DNA of 23,463 bases from Paramacrobiotus richtersi (taxonomy: Eukaryota; Tardigrada; Eutardigrada; Parachela; Macrobiotidae). Position numbers and translations under genes: made by a program. Positions 1-10,700 of this stretch are shown piece after piece. Within the stretch, counting starts at the first letter, position 1, and every line of letters begins with the position of its first letter. Below the pieces are notes generated by a model, which was not told the DNA's origin, searched no databases, and was given only the letters and a program-made list of their open reading frames with translations. The stretch covers positions 1-23,463 of the forward strand of contig JAQGAU010000824.1 in NCBI GenBank assembly GCA_034698045.1, read 5' to 3'.

Positions 1-1913
1 ATCTTGGAGGGATTCCAGCTCTGCTGCTGAGGGCCCCACCATGGCTCCCGCAGCTCCTTCTTCGCCGAACAACTGCAATCAATACAGACCACTCAGCCAC
101 TGAATCACTGCGACAAATCAACCACGTGACATTTTCCATTTGCTTTCAAATTGCAAGAATACTTTAGTTCATTTTTATCGGCTGCTTGTCGTTACATTCG
201 CGTTTGTTTACGTGACATACTGATTCAGGTACCTAAACATCCTCCCAACAGAATCAATCAACAACAAAGCTGCAGAGAACGCTATGATTTCTGGATCACG
301 TTCACGGAAATTGGTGTTACATTTGATTATCAGTAGTTAGGAATTTTTATACGGATTAACTAGAATACCAATATGACAATATCAAATGAATTAGTTACAC
401 AGCGAATTTCTATTTTCACTCAAAACGTTTTTTTAAAAATCCGCCTTTTTCATCACTGCAGTTTTTGGTTGGTTCAAAAAATACAACGAAACAATTAATG
501 ATTTCTACGAGTGCTGCTAAAACCTCAACCACACCTTACTGTCCACCAGTAAACGGAATCAGTAAAGGGTTTATCAGTAATCGGAATGACGCCACTGCAC
601 TACAATCTGCCCAGTTCATGTCGCTCTAAACGCTGTAAATCGATTTCGTTGCTTAACAGCTCATTAACCGAAGAAGTAACCGTTGTAGTAGACTTTCGTG
701 AAGCGTAGGGCTGTCACATTACATACCTGCGTTTGATGTGGGAACGCAAATGGGTGAGTCTCTCCATCAAGATCCTGCCATATGTCCTGGAGGAGGCTGA
801 GGAGATCTGGCGAGTCGAGGTCAGCTGCATGATCCAGACACAGTGCATCAGCCAGGAGATGAGCGTCTTCACTTGCGCGGCCTGTTCCTGCTGCAGAGGA
901 CCACTAATGAGCGCTGCGGACTCAAAGGCCGTGGTGGAGCTGCTCACTTCCGGCACGACACACACGTCGCTGGAGGCGGCTGACAAGGGCGTTGACACGA
1001 TCGACTCTTCCTTCACTTTTCCCACCTAATCAACAACATTTGTCTCATCATAAAGTATATCACAACGCATGCAAGTCTTTTTGTTGTTCAAACAGATTTA
1101 TGCTATCCACATGTATTTCATGCACGTACGATTAGTCTGGTCGTACAGTACAAATAAACGCCATGTACTATCATCCACGCGAAATGGGTACCCAGTCTTA
1201 TGTCAATAATGCCGAGGAGTTACGCAACAATCATCCTGCTTTGCTTACCTGTTGACATTTCAAAATCTCATTCTCAGCTTGGAGTTTCTCATTTTGAACC
1301 TTGACTTTCTGATTTTCATTCTTTAGGGAGGAATTCTGCAATCACGGTGCATATTCAATTTACAAATGCGTTATTTTTCTAGATTATCTCAACACGTTTC
1401 TAAGTTGCAGTATTTGTCCGAGCATATCATATGTGACGTCACTTCCGCTTTACTAAAACGTTCTCGGAAAAAAATTAATACTTTGTTAATTTTGGTAACT
1501 TTTTGGTTACTGGTGCAACTGACTGTTCATGGATGGAACATTCAAAAAGCTATTTAAATTAAACACGAAAGTTTCTTCAAAACGATACACTGTGGAAAGT
1601 TGTAGGAACTTACTTCCTGACGGAGTTTCTTGATTTCTTTCTCCATTTCTTCCATGTACAGGCGCCTGCGATCACGACTCTGTTGCGCTGCGACCCGATT
1701 CATTAACTTCCTACAAGTCCAATCCCCATGAGGAAACGTTACTCCACATCCAGAAAGACAGAAAACTTACCGTTTCTTCTCCCGATCCATCTCGTCATCA
1801 GCGTCCAGCTTCCGTTTGCCTCCACTGGAGGCGATGCTGGAGGTAACGCTAGGCGAGGGACTGGCCTCTTTCACCACTCTGCTCTCCTTCTTGATCAGAA
1901 TATGCGGTGCCAT
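1..1913 (-). CDS. XBP1: XBP1, bZIP transcription factor of the unfolded protein response (3' end missing)
   Basis: Exons in transcript order: 1771-1913, 1614-1710, 1249-1335, 727-1025 and 1-72, which runs off the left edge. Donors are GTAAGT or similar, acceptors are AG, and the phases agree (143 = 47 codons + 2; 97 = 1 + 96; 87; 299; 72). The ATG at 1913-1911 opens a short N-terminus with a KRKLD basic patch. The bZIP follows: basic region KLMNRVAAQQSRDRRR, with the NRVAAQ signature typical of XBP1, then a heptad leucine zipper from RQE through NSSLKNENQKVKVQNEKLQ. Exon 4 holds the IRE1-processed intron. Unprocessed mRNA reads into a hydrophobic stretch (TLISWLMHCVWIMQL). Processed mRNA reads into an acidic segment (ADLDSPDLLSLLQDIWQDLD), as expected of the activation domain of the spliced form. 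Family knowledge: IRE1 cleaves this mRNA in the cytosol near the ER and the spliced product activates ER chaperone and ERAD genes. Both frames stay open to the window edge. Confidence 0.96.
591..604 (-). repeat. Dispersed box-A-like repeat, copy 1
   Basis: TGTAGTGCAGTGGC on the minus strand, one change from the consensus CGTAGTGCAGTGGC. In XBP1 intron 4. Confidence 0.5.
886..923 (-). other. XBP1: XBP1 IRE1 twin stem-loops and 23-nt unconventional intron
   Basis: On the minus strand GAGT-CCGCAGC-GCTC (923-909) folds into a hairpin with a 7-nt loop and a 4-bp stem whose closing pair is U-G. TCCT-CTGCAGC-AGGA (900-886) folds into a second one with a perfect 4-bp stem. Both loops match the IRE1 consensus CNGCAG|C. 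Cutting after the loop G removes 913-891, 23 nt. The human intron is 26 nt, and both leave remainder 2, so the frame changes the same way. The spliced frame runs open for the remaining codons of the exon. The mechanism (IRE1 cleavage, tRNA ligase joining) is known for the family; the hairpins and the frame switch are read directly here. Confidence 0.95.
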
Positions 1914-1997
1914 CGTAAGGATTTGTTCCGTTTCTGATGGTACGAAACAAATTCAAGACATTTACTTTAATCAACCATCACTTTGAAGGGTCAACTC

Positions 1998-2005
1998 TTT
2001 TTATA
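1998..2005 (-). promoter_or_regulatory. XBP1: TATA-like box of XBP1
   Basis: The minus strand reads TATAAAAA about 85 bp upstream of the XBP1 ATG. If used, transcription would begin near 1970, giving a 5' UTR of roughly 55 nt. The start site is inferred, not seen. Confidence 0.45.
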
Positions 2006-2074
2006 AAATATGATCCTGGCAAGAAAGAAAGCACACTGAAATCCGTGATGAATGCTTGCTGCGTTGGAACCTGA

Positions 2075-2093
2075 TGTGGTGAATGTGGATTGG
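2075..2093 (-). promoter_or_regulatory. ERSE-like element upstream of XBP1
   Basis: The minus strand reads CCAAT, exactly nine bases, then CCACA. The ER stress response element is CCAAT-N9-CCACG, so only the last base differs. It sits about 160 to 180 bp upstream of the XBP1 ATG and about 100 bp above the inferred TATA-driven start. ERSEs bind NF-Y plus ATF6 or XBP1, and XBP1 itself is a known ERSE target in mammals. Function here is inference. Confidence 0.5.
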
Positions 2094-2114
2094 TCGGCGT
2101 GCATGTGCTTTACC

Positions 2115-2122
2115 TGACGTCA
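2115..2122. promoter_or_regulatory. Full palindromic CRE/UPRE-type site (TGACGTCA)
   Basis: An exact TGACGTCA lies 22 bp beyond the ERSE-like element, about 200 bp upstream of the XBP1 ATG. It is the consensus for CREB/ATF bZIP dimers and contains the ACGT core favoured by XBP1 and ATF6. A second exact copy lies at 1434-1441 inside XBP1 intron 2. Confidence 0.45.
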
Positions 2123-2370
2123 CCGCGATGACACAATACGGGGCGGGATTAAGCGAATAAGTACGGACTATTAACCAGAGCATTATAGTGAATTCGGCCT
2201 AGTTGGCGCTATCCCTGTTGTGGCTCGTATATGTGATAATATTATAAGCCAGTACAGGGAACAGGCCTTCAGATCATGCTTTATACGTAATTACATATGC
2301 CCACCTAAAATTCTTACAGTAAACATACTTCTATCCGAATAACGAACCATTGGAGCTTTTCAGTTCGGTC

Positions 2371-2376
2371 TTTATT
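2371..2376 (-). terminator. Polyadenylation signal AATAAA, probably COA5
   Basis: The minus strand carries AATAAA 315 bases past the COA5 stop codon. It is the first exact AATAAA I found downstream, so the COA5 3' UTR is about 335 nt. Confidence 0.5.
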
Positions 2377-2690
2377 AAGCACACTCTGCATTTTCGCATG
2401 ATATATCAATAACTCGAATTGAATAGTGGACGAGAAAGTGCAACTTAATCGAATTTAACCACAACAATGTGACAAACATGCCTGCCTTCAAACCGACCGG
2501 AAGTCACTCTTTCCGATTTAGCGCTGAGATAAACTCACCCACAATCTGTACAGTAATTAACAAATAAAACCAGGCATGAAGAAGAAGCAAACAAACATGT
2601 CACAATACGGCAACCCGGTGGATGATAACACAGCTGCTACAGTGAAAAGGCTAAAACGTCCCGAAGCAGTACACAAGCTCTGAAACTGCT

Positions 2691-3434
2691 TCACTGGCTC
2701 TTTGGACCGCGAAATCTGGATCGCATGTCGATCTACGACAACAAGATAAATAACAGCCAAAGGACTCCAAAACAGCAAAATCACAAATGCTCAAAAATAA
2801 TACAAAATATGTTAATTACTGTAACAATGTCACCCATGGCGAACATTATACTGCAAAAGCAGTTAAAATAAATAATAAAAAGTCAATAATTTTTCCAAAC
2901 AATGCTAAAAAAAGAGTCATATTTTTGGAAATTATACGATAACATCATAACTGCCTGGAATAATTTAATAAATATATTTAATACAGTAAACGAGTATGGT
3001 TTGCTTACCAACGACCGTTTGCACTCGAAGAAGGCATTCCTAAGAGCGTAGCACTCATCCGGAACTGCAACAAATATAAATCACATCAAAACGACGTGTA
3101 AATGATTAAAACGCATAACTACAGTTGCAAAATTCAAAGGAAAATGCCAAAATGGAAGACACAAGTGCATCTGGAACTTACCAGAAGGATGGCGCTCCCT
3201 CAAACACTGCCGCGGTGTTTTCTTATCCTAAGACGAAGCAAATCAATGATGCACTGCTCTTATAGCTTTTTATCCTACGGAGGCAACACAACTCAATCAG
3301 CCCACACATTTCACACTGGTCGCTGCACGTACCACTGCACAGCAGTCCGTTTCCAGCAAGCAGTTCTTCAGATCAGCCCGCACATCCGCACAGGGTGAGT
3401 GGTCCTTCAGATGCACCTCTTCATAATACTTCAT
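2691..3434 (-). CDS. COA5: COA5/PET191, cytochrome c oxidase assembly factor
   Basis: Four exons: 3333-3434, 3182-3227, 3009-3064 and 2691-2732 (102, 46, 56 and 42 nt), with phases 0, 1 and 0 between them, giving 81 residues and TGA. The protein begins MKYYEEVHLKDHSPCADV. The first cysteine pair CADVRADLKNC is CX9C. After DKKTPRQCLRE comes the second, CYALRNAFFEC, also CX9C, followed by KRSL and an IDMRSRFRGPKSQ tail. The AFFECKRS plus RFRG end is the hallmark of PET191/COA5 (human protein 74 residues). It acts in the mitochondrial intermembrane space in assembly of respiratory complex IV; twin-CX9C proteins are usually oxidised and trapped there by MIA40. Between CLRE and the second pair the protein carries RHPSVPDE, longer than in human but like the spacing in yeast Pet191. 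Every exon is too short to stand out alone; the joined reading is convincing. Confidence 0.93.
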
Positions 3435-4700
3435 TCTTCCCAAGATAGTCGCAAACAATTACAATCACGAAAAATAATGAAAAAGACGCAAATCCGACAA
3501 TCCGAGTTAATCACAAGAATGAGAAATCAATCGAAAAATCCACATTTCAGAAAACTGAACAAAAAATACAGGGCGGCGTGACGAGCCCGTCGTTATTCCG
3601 GTGGGGGAACAGCAGCGGGGCGTCACGAGGCTTGTCTTCGTTCAGAGGCGGTTCAAATTCAGGTGTTGAAAAGTGGATCATTTTGTTATTTTTCCATTTA
3701 TGATTGATTGTGGTTCTTCACAGGTTCGCATGATATTGCACAATTTGTCAGCAGAATAAGCCATTTCTCTTGATGCGCACGATTTACTCGTCTATTGGAC
3801 GATTGGTATCCAGAAACTTCGTTGCAAAGATTATTCTCTGATATGATGCTGCACAATCGTGCAAGGCAGCTGTGAACCTTGCAACAGCTGATAACCCGGG
3901 GAATCCAGTATTTATGAGCGCGTAAACGTATTCACTGCAAAGGTATGCTGTTTATTTGAAAGTCTGGAATGATCGGTTAAGATTTAGTTTGCATCTGTGG
4001 AAAATGGTGCGAGGAATGTTGCAGTTTATGGCCGAAAGGCAGCCGTCATATGACTCATATGGTGCGCGATCCGCGGTTTATTGATGTCTTCACTGTATTG
4101 TATAATGATTTGTATTTTATGAAATTATACGGCTACTCTGACTTGCTGAGACATTTTTCACTTGACTCTGTCGTACCCGTAATTTTTTGGCGTATTTTTT
4201 CTTCAAGTTCCTGAACGTTTGTAATTTTGCTAAAATTTCGATGGCGATTTCTGTTGTCGATTGACAGGGCAATGTGCAATTTTGAGTTTAAATTTAAATT
4301 AATTAAATCTGAAATTTAAAAAAATCACTGATTTATTTGAGTATTAACCAGCATTGGAACTGGTAGATAAATAAGTGAATTACTTATCGTTATAGGTAAT
4401 TAATAAATCAAAAAATATAATCTGGAATAATGATATTGATTGCCACTAGAATTGTGATTACTACAGACGTCTGCAAAAATATATATACCCGTACAGCATG
4501 TAAAGGAAGTGAAGGGATTTCGCACGATTTTAGCCAGAAATTCAATAAAGAATTTACCGTTTTTAAACGCACATGACAAAAGAGAAGGAAAATGAATGAC
4601 TTAGATTATGCGAAGTACAGTTGTCAGTATTTTCCGAATATTTTCCGAGAAACAGTTCATAGTGGAAGAAAAATACTGATAAAAAAATGAAAAAGAAATA
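3435..4700. promoter_or_regulatory. Divergent COA5/PSME4 spacer with likely bidirectional promoter
   Basis: COA5 runs left from 3434 and PSME4 runs right from 4701. A GC-rich block at about 3571-3655 stands out from AT-rich surroundings and contains CGTGACG and CGTCACG in opposite orientation, two TGACG half-sites. It is the best candidate for the shared promoter and a noncoding first PSME4 exon; CAAATTCAG followed by GTGTTG near 3663 could be its donor. The rest (about 3700-4690) is AT-rich, contains the palindrome described separately, and shows no coding potential I can support. Confidence 0.5.
4047..4061. promoter_or_regulatory. 15-bp perfect palindrome around a TGACTCA site
   Basis: CATATGA-C-TCATATG has 7-bp arms around one central base, and TGACTCA lies at 4051-4057. 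That core binds AP-1 and related bZIP dimers, including CNC-type factors that control proteasome genes. It lies about 640 bp upstream of the PSME4 ATG. Function is inference. Confidence 0.35.
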
Positions 4701-7700
4701 ATGAAAGATTGTCTTTCAGCGGAATCAGCCGCCGCCAGCATGTTGGAGATTGACATTGCCGACGCGGAGCATGTCCTGGACACGGACGACCTGGAGGAAG
4801 AGGAGACGGAGGAGTACGACGAGCTGCAGCGGCGCGCCTCTGTCTCCTCCGCCCGCCCCGCCAGCACACGCCGCCACTACCAGCAGCAACTGGGCGCTAA
4901 CTTCCTGCTGCCCTACCACTCGCTGCTGGAAGAGGAGTCCGCTACCTGGTTCGCCGAGATCAAGGAGGGCCTCGCAAGGTTCGTCTTCATGTTATTGTTC
5001 ATGCTCCGTTTGTGCAAGGATCACTTACAATCCATTTGATTAGATTAATTACTGGTACATATTTTGAATTAATTTTGGAACCGATATTGAAAGGAATAAT
5101 TGGTTTTGTTGTGCACCGTACAGTAAAACAATGTACATAATTATTACGTTACATGTTCTGTTGTTTTTTGTAATAATATTGTTGCATTAACTTTAACTGC
5201 TGATTACTGTACGTGGACGTTACTTGTATTCTAACGGTTATTCGGTGCAGTTAATAAGTTATCATATGTTTAATTGTGCTGCTGTATTTTATTAAGAAAC
5301 GTTTGTCCGTCTTGTGGTAGTTTACAAGTGTTTTCGCTAATTATTTGTATCGAAGAGTTGTTTTGGGTTACGTAGGTCGGTGTTGAGCGGGGACTATCGA
5401 CCGGGTCTGGTGCTGTGGTTCGGGCGGATGGAGCAGTATCTGCGGCTGTATGGACGCCGGTTCGACAAGCAGGACCATGTCATGCTGGTCAACTTCTTCT
5501 TCGAACTGGTCGTCGATCATCACATGGAAGCAAGCATCGTCTCGCGCTCGGCGCAGATTCTCACGGTAAGCATGCCTTACAAGACGTGCCGCCGTCCGGG
5601 TTGTTTTAGGGAAATGCTCGCTACTCGAATGGTATCGTTTCTTGCTTACGTATCGTACTTCCACTGCGTGCATTCAGTAAAGTACGCTTTTGGCTGGCGT
5701 TATCTGCCGTGATTCTAAAATCACTGCGAAACCGTAGTCAACTGCATTCAACATGTGAAGCAAGCCATTTATTTTAGAGAAGATTTGGTGCGAATTAGCT
5801 GGTTAGAGAATACTTGTGCTGTCAACTTTTTTCCATTACTTATGTTGTTAACCACGCATAATTACAATCTGAAAAATAACTAACGTAAGTCTCTCGCATA
5901 TGGAAGACGTGTTGATGCAAGCAGAGCCAATATTATCGATTATGTTGTTTTAGAGTCTCTCATTTTATAATCGGGGTCGGCGAACATTTTTATGTCAGAT
6001 AAGTTGTATTGACGATAATTAGCAAAAAAAATAAGGCTGCGCTTGCGGTGATACGGTAACAGAACGATAAGATGAGTAAAAATAATAATATTATCATGTT
6101 AATATATGTTATTATTATTATCGTTCGTTTAGAAAAATTGTTAATCATTGTCATGCCACATTCGATATCATTACTTGATTAGGCAATGACATTGTGTGCG
6201 ATAGCCATTGCACTACGATTTATTATCGGATAGAATGATACTGATGGAAGGTCTTGAGGCATAGAAATGGCAAGTAAACGAAAATAACATTAATGCACTT
6301 TTGCCAGCGTAATACATAACTCGTGGTGCTAAAGGTGGTAAAACAGTGCGTGTACCGTCGATAAGAACTGCCGGTGTTTTTATAAAGCTCGATTGCACAG
6401 TTTGGTTCGTTTGCAGGATTTGCTGCGCAAGACCGAGTTGTTATCCCCCGAGGACATCCAGATCCCCTGGCGCAAGCTGTACTCGACGTATGAGTTCTTC
6501 CAGTACAACCGCGACGAGTGGCACGGCCTGATGAGCGTGCCCGAGTCGCTGGAGCGGCGTCTGAGCGAGCTGGTCGCCTTCTGCCGCGTGTACTTCGTCC
6601 CGGAAGCCGCGCAGGAGATGCTCGACACTTGGCGCCCTCTGCTGTGTCCCCACGCGACCTCCATGAAGAAGGCCATCAAGTACCTCAGTTTGTTCCTGCC
6701 CACGCTGGGTCGCGAGGCTGAGGAGCCGTGGAAGCTGTGGTTCGACGAAATGATGGGTAAGTCAGCGAGGATCTTCCAGGAAGCTTGTAAAGACTTGTAG
6801 ACGATTGTTGCGCAAGTTTTCGCCGGCGCTTCGTTGGCTTTTTTCCCTGATGTGCCAGATGTTACACTTGCTAAATTTCGGTGGCTTGATGTACATTTGT
6901 AGGCTTCTTTACAGCAACAATAATGACTTGAATTTCGTCATCTAGCGGATATCTTTCTTCTAATTTTTCTGCCTTACAAAAGGCTGTTGATTGCTTTCTG
7001 TACAGGATACAATAGCTTTTTTTACCTTTGTATTTTTTGAATATTGTGGTATTTATGTGGCGCTGTCCACGTACTCAGTTCTATTTTTGGTTTCGCTTTA
7101 CTTTTGTTTGCGCGACATTTTTAATTCGAAAATTTTTTCTGAACATCTTTGGAGTAAAAAGTCGTCAAAGTGCTGTGTTATTCACTGCCCTTATAATAAG
7201 TTCTTATGCAGTGGATTTTGTGTTCGCTTGCGAAATTCGTGCTTTTCCTTTATTGCAAGCCGTTGCACTACGCTTTGCCACTGCCGTTCAGAAGTTAAAT
7301 TGGTCAGTCATTATCATGCGTCACCGTAACGTTTTCCGAAATCAGTATTTTTGACGGGGTGAGCATTCGACAAGGAATAAGTAAACTATTACGATACGAT
7401 TTATCATCCATAAAAGGATGTTTTCAACCGTAAGCAGAAAAACTTTGTAAAAGCAAGTCTGCAGATCTGAAAGCTGACAAACGGCGTTTCCAGTGTTTCA
7501 AAATCAGCAGACAAAAAGCGTTGAAGTATTCAATGGATTTCTCCGTAACTGGAAAATTAGTCCTTTATTACCATATTTTTTTCGCGGTTAGACAAAATTC
7601 TGATAAGAGTAGTTTTTGTAACAAAACTTTTGTTCGCTGCCGCTGTATAAATGCCCTTGTTTGTTAAACTGTATCTGATGCAGGAGAAGTGGCCAAACAA

Positions 7701-10700
7701 TATTACCAGCCACTGCACTACGTTTATCGTTGACCAAGACCGCATTTCCCGCAGTGAACTCGAGCCATATTGTAGAAGCAAAGAAAAGTAGCAGAAGTAG
7801 AATCGTTTACAAACTGAGAGATAAGTGAAACGGAAGCACGAATGTCACGGAATGTGTAAATAGGCCAATATTATTGAAAAAATGAATTATGCGTAACTTG
7901 TGCAGGTATCTGGATGACGTTCTCGGGTGTTCCGACCTGGGAGAGCGACCTAGTCTCGCTGCTGGCCCGCGTGGCGTTAGAGACCAGCGGCCGCATCGAC
8001 TGGACGCCCTACATCGCGGTGGTCTTCAACAAGTTCCTGCGCAACCTGCGTCTGCCCGTGGGCAAGAAACGGCTGAAGCTGGTGTTCGGCAACAAGGCTT
8101 TTGACGCGACGAGCGCGGCGCTGTGGCCCGTCGGCATGCTGCACCACGAGGCGTGTCTGGTGGCGTTGGAGACGCTCTTTAAAGCGGTGGAGTCCTACTT
8201 TTATCCCTCCAATCACGGGGAGTGGTCGGGGAATCTCTCCAGTGTGATTATGCGGCTGCCGTTGGGCGTCATGGCCAGGGTCAATTGCGAACGATATCGG
8301 TAAGCTTTCGTATCTGGTCAAATCACTTGTGACTACCTTTTGTTCGCTAACAAGAGGAAAAGCGATTTCGATAAGGCGACATATGTCTATACAGGGAAAA
8401 GTCGTGGCTGCCGGAAACCCCCTCAGAAGCCCATTTGAGCGACGAGACCATCCGGCGGTTCGTCCGCGGCATGAAGCCGCTGGTACTACTGAACATGTAC
8501 AGCAAGAGCATCGGCGGCCGGCTGGAGAGCATGTTCGCGCTCAAGAACCTGGCCGAGCTCTGTCCGGAGGAAATCGTCCCCGAGCTGCTAGAACGGTTGT
8601 ACCCAGCCCTGGACGCGCTGACTGAGCCACAGCGGTAGGCCCACGCTCACTTGTTCATACCTTTGTTGCTATTATTTTACGCGGTTCTTGCTGTCGACAG
8701 TTTTATTAATAAGCAAGTGATAATGGCAGGACGATAAAAGAAAGTGAACTGTTGTTGAATTGTTATAAAATAACAGAAATATCTGACATGTAATGCACGT
8801 ATCTTGTCGTACTGATTTGTCTGTGAAACTAGGTTGACGGCATCCCTATCGGCCATGAGCATGTGTATGCGCTCCCTGCTGACCATGCAGGACGGACGGA
8901 AACATGTGCTGCCGCTGATGCTGGGTGTTCTACCGGGCATTGATTCCAACGACTTCCGCAAGAGTGGCTGCACTTTCCAGTTCCTCACGTAAGGCCGAAA
9001 TGCTCGACATTGTTGAAACTGGGCAGGAAGAGATAAAATGTTCAGCATGTGCTTGTGATTGAGCAGGGCCTTGTTGTCGCTGGTTCCCTTGGAGGATTCG
9101 TCGCGCTACGCGGACCGCGACGATCTGACGCCGGAAGAGCGGGATCTGTGTTTGGAGACGTCGGGCTTCGAGGATTTTGCCTTGCAGTGTGTGGAGCGTT
9201 GCTTAACGGTAATGAACGGAGACACTTCCGCTGCAGGCGCTTTGTAGTCGCTAGTCACCCTTAAAAACCACTCTTACGAATTCTGTAGTAATTGTTCTAT
9301 TATTGATTTTTCTATCAGGCCGCCAGTATTATTATCTACTCTGCTTTAATCATTTTCTTTGTGTTGCTCTTGCAACGTATTGTATGCTCCAAGTTAAGCG
9401 GGTTGTATTGTGTACACTCGTAGTGCAGTGGCTTCGCGTGAAAGAGTGCCATTCTAAACGCTGTCAGTGAACAGAAATCTGCAATCTAAATGAACCTATT
9501 ATATTTTTCTAGAGTAATGTAATATGCGTCTATGCAATAGCAGGTGAATTTATAATTGCTAAATAGAGCTGAAGACTTTTTTTGGTGACAAAAGCTGGCG
9601 TTAGTAGCAGTGGATCAAAATTACTGCAACCCGGTTTCAGTCTTCATCAAGGGTAAATAATTAGTTATTCTGTATTCTATGACATTTTGTTTATTAAACG
9701 AAAAGCCTCTGGATTGTGAACTTCAGTTTCCAAATGATCTTAAATTAAAGCAATAAATATAGTTTTGTAAAATATATTTTGTTTTCAGTTGTTTGTATTC
9801 ACATCAGATTTAGAGTAATTTCTAATACAATACATGCACCAGGTTCCGTTTCCAGATCATTTTAAATCAGACACAAGAGGAAAATATAAACAGAAAAAAT
9901 AAATTTTCTTAGAAAAGCAGTTGGAAAGCAAGTTTTTGTTATGATTTTGTGTTAGATTATAACGGGATTTTTTTGATGGCTTTTTCTTCAATTAAAATGA
10001 AGTTTGCTTTGACTTGAGCAAGGTTAAATTGTTCAGTTGGAAAGGATCTGAGATTGTTCGTGTTGTTGTTGACAGTACATCCTGAACTCGACGAACGACT
10101 TGCACGGCCGGCACGACTCCGTCTCACGCGACATCAACGAGCGCATGACGCTAGAGGAGCGGTTCACGCGGCTGGGCATGTCGTCGCTGATGGCCTCGAT
10201 CATCTTCCAGTCCTCGGACGGCATCTGCCGCGCCGTGCTGCAGAAGCTGTACTCGTTCATCTCCAACCGCACGCTCAGCTACAGCCACTACACGGGCGTC
10301 GCCGTCTCCAGCTTCTGCGCCATGGCCATGAAGTTCCGCCTGCAGATCGCCGAGAAGGAGATCCTCGAGCCGCTGATGAAGATGCTCAAGGTGCGGGCGA
10401 CGTTGCGCGGGCGAGATGTGGCCGAGGACGAGCAGCTGGATGATGAGCTGGCCTGGACAGTCAAGTTGGTCGCCGACAGTCTCATGTTCTGCGGCAGGTA
10501 TGTGGCGATGCGCATTCTAACATGTTTGAGCTCAACTGTTGTGACCAGACCGCATAACATCATCAATAAAACACGTACAAGACTACAAGTGAAGACAAGA
10601 GAATGAAAATTATTCGGTTAATATTCATAACAATAGGGAAGTACACAAGACTAAAAGGTAGAGAAATAAGTAACAAAGTGTATGTGAACTGGATGCAAAA

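Larger units (their letters stand above)
1914..2690. other. Spacer between XBP1 and COA5 (XBP1 promoter, COA5 3' UTR)
   Basis: No coding exon was found here. The XBP1-proximal part holds the TATA-like, ERSE-like and CRE sites. The part from 2690 down to about 2350 reads as the 3' UTR of COA5, ending near an AATAAA on the minus strand. The stretch 2123-2350 shows nothing else I can support. Confidence 0.6.

Noticed and set aside
714..1029. Plus-strand 98-codon ORF over XBP1 exon 4
   Set aside because: Antisense shadow; the minus strand has XBP1 homology, splice sites and IRE1 hairpins.
2557..2784. Minus-strand 75-codon ORF
   Set aside because: Runs through the last COA5 exon in the wrong frame; the right frame gives the RFRG tail and stop.
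3102..3581. Two adjacent plus-strand ORFs
   Set aside because: Antisense to COA5 exons 1 and 2; no splice pattern or homology.
5566..5712. Extension of PSME4 exon 2 frame to 5712
   Set aside because: Reads through a strong donor (CACG|GTAAGC) and loses family similarity at once.
6991..7354. Two overlapping plus-strand ORFs of 108-112 codons in PSME4 intron 3
   Set aside because: AT-rich, Phe/Cys-rich translations, no homology, lying between matched donor and acceptor.
9610..9660. Hammerhead-like TTGATGA...GAAAC on the minus strand
   Set aside because: Core should be CTGATGA, stem II cannot form in the five bases between, and the flanks pair with each other rather than forming stems I and III.
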